Shown one piece after another: positions 59,473 through 64,000 of a stretch of 64,000 bases of DNA. Position 1 is the stretch's first letter, and every line of letters begins with the position of its first letter. Under the pieces are notes generated by a model that searched no databases, was not told the origin of the DNA, and saw nothing but the letters and a program-made list of their open reading frames with translations. This stretch comes from Bog-532 sp963775825 (GTDB lineage Bacteria > Actinomycetota > Actinomycetes > Streptosporangiales > Streptosporangiaceae), in assembly GCA_963775825.1 (NCBI GenBank), contig CAVZKY010000068.1, positions 161,050-225,049 on the forward strand, in the 5' to 3' direction. A program made the translations under genes and the position numbers.

Positions 59473-60185
59473 CCGCGAACCTCCCCGCCGCGGCGGGCCC
59501 CGGGGCCGGGAACATCGTCGAGGCGCGGGACCTGGTGAAGTCGTTCGGCGAAACGCCGGCGCTGCGCGGCGCCTCGCTCACCGTCCGGCAGGGCGAGATC
59601 GTCGCGGTCATGGGGCCGAGCGGCTCGGGCAAGTCCACCTTGCTGCACTGCCTGGCGGGCATCCTGGTCCCCGAGCAGGGCGAGGTCTGGTTCGGCGGGC
59701 AGCGGCTGGACACCCTGAGCGACGAGCGGCGCAGCGCGCTGCGCCGGGACCGGTTCGGGTTCGTGTTCCAGTCCGGCCAGCTGGTCCCCGAGCTGACCGC
59801 GGAAGAGAACGTCGCGCTGCCGCTGCTGCTGTCCGGCACCCGCCGCGGCCCGGCGATGACGGCGGCCAGGAAATGGTTCGCCGCGCTCGGCCTGGACGGG
59901 CTCGAGGGCCGCAGGTCCGGGGAGCTGTCCGGCGGGCAGGCCCAGCGCGTCGCGCTGGCCCGCGGCCTGGTCGCCGGGCCGGAGGTGCTGTTCGCCGACG
60001 AGCCGACCGGGTCGCTGGACTCGGTGTCCGGCGAGCTGGTGATGGACCTGCTCACCGCCGCCGCCCGCGAGCACGGCACCACCGTCGTCCTGGTCACCCA
60101 CGACGCCCGGGTCGCCGCCTACGCCGACCGCGAGGTCATCGTCCGCGACGGCACGGTCGGCACGCTCACCGGGGCCCAGCCATGA
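59469..60185 (+). CDS. ABC transporter ATPase (LolD/MacB-type)
   Basis: 238 residues starting (V)TANLPAAAGPGAGNIVEA. Walker A MGPSGSGKSTLLHCLAG, Q-loop FVFQSGQLVPELTAEENVAL, signature GELSGGQAQRVALARGLV, Walker B VLFADEPTGSLD and H-loop VLVTHDARVAAYAD are all intact. GTG at 59469 overlaps the padR stop by four bases and its own stop overlaps the permease ATG (ATGA), so all three are translationally coupled. The family powers FtsX-type permeases that act on lipids, peptides or drugs. Confidence 0.95.
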   Translation: MTANLPAAAGPGAGNIVEARDLVKSFGETPALRGASLTVRQGEIVAVMGPSGSGKSTLLHCLAGILVPEQGEVWFGGQRLDTLSDERRSALRRDRFGFVFQSGQLVPELTAEENVALPLLLSGTRRGPAMTAARKWFAALGLDGLEGRRSGELSGGQAQRVALARGLVAGPEVLFADEPTGSLDSVSGELVMDLLTAAAREHGTTVVLVTHDARVAAYADREVIVRDGTVGTLTGAQP

Positions 60186-62542
60186 TCCCCCTCGGCCTGC
60201 GGCTGGTGGTCAACGGCGGCCGCGAGGCGATCACCCGGCTGGTCGTCCTGGCCGTCGCGGTCGGCCTCGGCGTCGGCCTGCTGCTGACCGCCGTGGCCGC
60301 GACCAACGCGGTCACCACCTGGAACAACCGCCACGCCTGGTTCTGGACCGGCAGCGCGTGGGTGGCCCCCGGCCCGGCGGCAGCGGGCACCGCCCCGCTG
60401 TGGTGGCACCCCGGCGGCGACATCTTCGACGGCCAGACGATCAGCCGCTTCGACGTGGCCGCCACCGGCGCCTCGTCACCGGTGCCGCCGGGCATCCCCC
60501 GGGACCCGGGACCCGGCCAGTACTACGCCTCGCCCGCGCTCGCCGCGCTGCTGCGCGCCACCCCGGCGAACCAGCTGGCCGGCCGCTACCCCGGCCACCT
60601 GGCCGGGCACGATCGGCGACGCCGCGCTGCCGTCGCCGAACTCGCTGGTCATCATCGTCGGGCGCACCCCGGCGCAGCTGGCGCACACCCCGGACAGCGT
60701 GCAGGTGACGTCGATCTCCACAACGGAGCTGGGCTGGCCCCTCCCCCCGACCGAGGTCAACCCCCAGGGCCTGACCTACGCCCCGCGCGACCCGGGAGGC
60801 GGGGCGAGCGCCATCGACCTCATCCTGTCCGTCGTCGCGCTGGCCATCCTGGCCCCGGTGCTGATCTTCATCGCCACCGCGACCCGGCTGTCGGCCGCCC
60901 GCCGCGAGGAACGGTTCGCGGCGATGCGCCTGGCCGGCGCGACCCGCAGGCAGGTCTCCCTGCTCGCCGCCACCGAATCGACCGTGGCCGGGATCCTGGG
61001 GGTGGCCGCCGGGTTCGGGATCTTCTTCGTGCTGCGCATCCCGGTCGCGGGCATCCCGTTCATCGGCCAGCCGTTCTTCCCCGCCGAACTGTCGCTCAGC
61101 CTGCCAGACATCCTCGCGGTCGCGATCGGCGTGCCCGTCTTCGCCGCCGTGGCGGCCCGGCTGGCGCTGCGCCGGGTGCACATCTCCCCGCTCGGCGTCG
61201 CCCGGCGGGCCACGCCGAAACCGCCGCGGGCCTGGCGGGTGGTGCCGCTGCTGGCCGGCCTGGCCGAGCTCGGCTTCTGGACCGTCCACGGCCACCCGGC
61301 CTCCATCCCCGGGCAGGTCCAGGCGTTCGTGTCCAGCTTCGCGCTCATCATCGTCGGCCTGTTCATCGCGGGCCCGTGGCTCACCATGGCCGCGGCCAGG
61401 GTCATGGCCCGGTGGACCAGCCGCCCCGGCACGCTGCTCGCCGCCCGCCGCCTCGCCGACGACCCCAGGGCCGCCTTCCGCGCCGTCAGCGGGCTCGTGC
61501 TCGCCCTGTTCATCACCACCGTGGCCGTGGTGGCGATCACCACGCAGAACGCCAAGAACCTCACCCGGTGGGGCAGCGCCGCAGAAGCGAACGTGCTGAC
61601 CAGCCAGGTATCGGCATCGAGCCAGGTGGCCGGCAACAGCGGCCCCGGAATCAGCCCCGGCACGGCGCGCCCGGGGCCGGCCGCGCCCGCCGCGCCGCTG
61701 ACGGCACGGCTGAGCGGGATTCCCGGCGTCCAGGGGGTGCTCGTGGTCCGCGCGGACCCGGGGCTGACCATCCCCGGGACATTTCACAACCTCGACGATC
61801 TGCAGGCGTCACCGGTCCGGTACCGGCCGGCGTGGTCTCGTGCGCGCAGCTCGCGGCCGTTCCCGCCCTGGGCCGCTGCCCGGCCGGGGCGACAGCGGCG
61901 GCGTTCCCTTCAGACGGGTTCAACGGCCCCCTGTTCGGCGTGGACGCCACCACGATCACCTGGCCGGCCGCGAACGTCCCGGCCGCGCGGCTGGACACCC
62001 TCGGCGTGGACGCCATCAACGTGGCGACGAACGGCACCACGCCAGCGGTCGAACAGGCCAGGACGGTGCTCGAGAACGCACGCGCCTACCCCGCCGTCAG
62101 CACGCCGTCCACCCTCAGCGACATCATCCGGCAGGACAATTCCGCCAACAGCGACTACCAGCAGCTCGCGAACACGGTGATCCTGGTCAGCCTGCCGATC
62201 GCCGGCTGCACGCTCGCCGCGGGCATCGCGGCCGGGCTCGCCGACCGCAAGCGGCCATTCAGCATGCTGCGGCTCACCGGCGCCCGGCTCGCCACGCTGC
62301 GCCACGTCGTCGCACTCGAAGGCGCCGTCCCGCTGCTCGCCGTCGCCGCCGTCGCGATCGGCACCGGATTCGCCGGCGCCGCCATGTTCGCCTCCGAAGC
62401 GCAACAGCACCCGATGGTGGCGCCCGGCGCCGCCTACTACCTCCTCACCGCGGGCGGGATCATCGTGTCGCTCGGCATCATCGCGGCCACCTTCCCGCTG
62501 CTGGCACGCATCACCGGACCCGAAGTCGCCAGAAACGAATGA
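60182..62542 (+). CDS. FtsX-like ABC permease (one insertion near 60604, one deletion near 61805)
   Basis: 786 residues if repaired. The N-terminal helix MIPLGLRLVVNGGREAITRL then VVLAVAVGLGVGLLLTAVAA is in frame 1. A shift at about 60604 moves the core (LILSVVALAILAPVLIFIAT, RREERFAAMRLAGATRRQVS and LLAARRLADDPRAAFRAVSG) to frame 2. A reverse shift at about 61805 returns to frame 1 for the second periplasmic part and last helices (FSMLRLTGARLATLRHVVAL). The net length is a multiple of three. RLxGATRRQ twice is the FtsX signature. Partner of the preceding ATPase. Confidence 0.88.
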   Translation: MIPLGLRLVVNGGREAITRLVVLAVAVGLGVGLLLTAVAATNAVTTWNNRHAWFWTGSAWVAPGPAAAGTAPLWWHPGGDIFDGQTISRFDVAATGASSPVPPGIPRDPGPGQYYASPALAALLRATPANQLAGRYPGHLAGHDRRRRAAVAELAGHHRRAHPGAAGAHPGQRAGDVDLHNGAGLAPPPDRGQPPGPDLRPARPGRRGERHRPHPVRRRAGHPGPGADLHRHRDPAVGRPPRGTVRGDAPGRRDPQAGLPARRHRIDRGRDPGGGRRVRDLLRAAHPGRGHPVHRPAVLPRRTVAQPARHPRGRDRRARLRRRGGPAGAAPGAHLPARRRPAGHAETAAGLAGGAAAGRPGRARLLDRPRPPGLHPRAGPGVRVQLRAHHRRPVHRGPVAHHGRGQGHGPVDQPPRHAARRPPPRRRPQGRLPRRQRARARPVHHHRGRGGDHHAERQEPHPVGQRRRSERADQPGIGIEPGGRQQRPRNQPRHGAPGAGRARRAADGTAERDSRRPGGARGPRGPGADHPRDISQPRRSAGVTGPVPAGVVSCAQLAAVPALGRCPAGATAAAFPSDGFNGPLFGVDATTITWPAANVPAARLDTLGVDAINVATNGTTPAVEQARTVLENARAYPAVSTPSTLSDIIRQDNSANSDYQQLANTVILVSLPIAGCTLAAGIAAGLADRKRPFSMLRLTGARLATLRHVVALEGAVPLLAVAAVAIGTGFAGAAMFASEAQQHPMVAPGAAYYLLTAGGIIVSLGIIAATFPLLARITGPEVARNE

Positions 62543-62826
62543 ACCCCCGCATCTAAACCAATCCCCCGAACAGGTTCCCTGCTTCGCGCCACGGCGGTCC
62601 GCGCGAGGATCTGGCTGCTGCCTTCGCGGGGTGCTCACCTTCCGTAACCGCCACGTCCGCGGTCTCGTGCCCGGCCAGGCGCTGCTGGCCCACGCCCGGC
62701 ACCAACGCGTCCTGCGGGCCCGGCCCCGGGGCCGCCCCGGCCGTCATCAACGTGGAGGACACCGGCCACCTGGCGGACGGCGCCACGCGCGGCCGCCGGC
62801 GCGAACCGGGAACCGGGAACCGGTAG

Positions 62827-64000
62827 ACGCTTCGCCCCGGCTGGTGCTGATCGTCGACCAGTTCGAAGAGGTGTTCACCCAGTGCCCGGACGAGCAGGAG
62901 CGCCGGGCCTTTATCGCGGCGCTGTGCGCCGCCGCGGGTGCCGCCGCGTTGGCGGCACCCCCGCCTGATGGCGGCGGCACGTCCAGGGGGATGCTCAGTT
63001 CGCGGGATGCGCCGGCGATGGTGGTGCTCGGGATACGAGCCGACTTCTACGCCCGCACCGCCGGCTACCCCGAGCTGGGGCCGTACCTGCAGGACTATCA
63101 GGTGCTGGTCGGCCCACTGGACCAGGCCGGGCTGCGCGCGGCCATCGAAAAACCCGCAGCCTCGGCCGGGCTCGTCGTCGAGGCCGGGCTGGCCGAGTTG
63201 CTGATGGCTGACCTCGGGCTGCGCCCCCGTCCCTTCGGCCCGCCGGCCTCCGCCCGGGACCGGGGCGCCCTGGCCCTCCAGGAGGCGGGCAGCGGGCCGG
63301 CGCCACCGGCTGGCGGCAGCTACGAGGCGGGCCGACTGCCGCTGCTGGCCTACGCACTCGCGCAGACCTGGGCGCACCGGGAGGGCCGGCGACTGACCAT
63401 CGCCGCCTACCGGGCCACCGGCGGCATCGACGGGGCGGTGGCCCACGCCGCCGAGGCCGTGTACCAAAAGTTCAGCGCCGCCGACAAAAAGGCCGCCCAG
63501 CGGCTGCTGCTGCGCCTGGTCAGCCTCGGCGAAGGCACCATGGATACCCGCCGGCGGGTCACCATGACCGAGCTGACCGGGACAACCGGCCAGCCGGGCA
63601 GGCGGACACCCCACAGGCCCTAACCACCCAGACAGTGCTCACCAACCTGGTCCAGGCCCGCCTGCTGACCGCTGACAGGGACCGACACCGCCTCGACACC
63701 GACACCGGCAGCACGGACACCGTCGAGATCAGCCACGAGGCGCTGCTATCGGCCTGGCCACGGCTGCGCCAATGGGTCACCGATAACCGGGCGAGCCTGC
63801 GGATCCACCGCGACCTTACCGACGCCGCCCACGCCTGGGAGGTCCAGGACCGCGAGCCCAGCCACCTGTTCGCTGGCACCCGCCTGGCGGACGCCCGCAA
63901 CTGGGCCGCCCAGCACGACCAGGACCTCAACCCCCGCGAACAAGCGTTTCTGACCGCCTCCGCGCGCGACCAGCAACGCACCACCCGGCGGCGCCGCCTT
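62827..64000 (+). CDS. nSTAND1-type NTPase fragment, no P-loop seen, runs off right edge (frame break near 63590)
   Basis: From about 62827 the sequence reads SPRLVLIVDQFEEVFTQCPD (Walker B of nSTAND1 proteins), MVVLGIRADFYARTAGYPEL, GPLDQAGLRAAIEKPAASAG, YEAGRLPLLAYALAQTWAHR and GGIDGAVAHAAEAVYQKFSA. After a frame change near 63590 it continues LTTQTVLTNLVQARLLTADR and VEISHEALLSAWPRLRQWV to the window end. The P-loop that should precede Walker B by about 80 residues is not found in any frame at 62543-62826, so the 5' end is deleted or badly mis-sequenced. The usual C-terminal WD40 repeats would lie beyond 64000. Confidence 0.78.

Overview
The window is about 64 kb of very GC-rich DNA from an actinomycete chromosome. 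The order of the first 16 kb (rpoC, rpoB, rplL, rplJ, rplA, rplK, nusG, secE, tRNA-Trp, an aminotransferase, add, murB, two MaoC-type dehydratase genes, rpmG, tRNA-Met) is the conserved actinobacterial arrangement. Long acidic NusG and proline/alanine-rich tails suggest a filamentous lineage (Streptosporangiales/Thermomonosporaceae-like), but the genus cannot be fixed from the sequence alone.

Layout. 1-16.2 kb: core transcription/translation block, mostly minus strand, with an L10 leader RNA before rplJ and copies of a dispersed palindromic repeat. 16.2-20.3 kb: membrane lipase-maturation-factor-like protein, phytoene-desaturase-like FAD oxidoreductase and an agmatinase-type ureohydrolase. 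20.3-28.6 kb: a lower-GC exopolysaccharide cluster (processive GT2 synthase, galE, UDP-glucose dehydrogenase, secreted beta-helix protein, convergent UDP-glucuronate decarboxylase). 29-33.5 kb: HD hydrolase, a CoxM-type gene remnant, then an aldolase / HAD-DhaL / DhaK operon. 33.5-37 kb: a fused GAF-kinase-receiver-LuxR protein and a secreted GH16-ricin glucanase. 37-48.6 kb: mixed metabolic genes (YidB-like, SDR, TIM barrel, CotH-like, SNF2 helicase, GCS2 ligase, epoxide hydrolase, PdxH-like) with gene remnants.

48.8-53.5 kb is the most novel part: three small precursor-like genes share one leader (motif ELLPxRxTL). Two of them have C-terminal cores that look like curlin (QxGxGNxA) amyloid repeats. 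They flank an M50 zinc protease with an N-terminal PqqD-like (RRE-type) domain, next to a divergent XRE regulator with a perfect 20-bp palindrome. A period of about 590 bp shows that the precursor, its promoter and its terminator were duplicated in tandem. I read this as an unrecognised RiPP-like or secreted-amyloid peptide system. It is followed by a degenerate tyrosine recombinase, a 3.1-kb extremely repetitive secreted Ala/Thr/Pro/Val protein, a LysM membrane protein, a PadR-ABC-FtsX efflux-type operon with an 11-bp operator, and part of an nSTAND1 NTPase at the right edge.

A strong caution applies throughout. At least a dozen genes, several of them essential (rpoB, rplL, rplJ, nusG), are broken by single-base changes, nearly all one-base insertions, and each becomes a whole number of codons when one base is removed. 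These are almost certainly sequence errors, and I annotate such genes as one CDS spanning the break.
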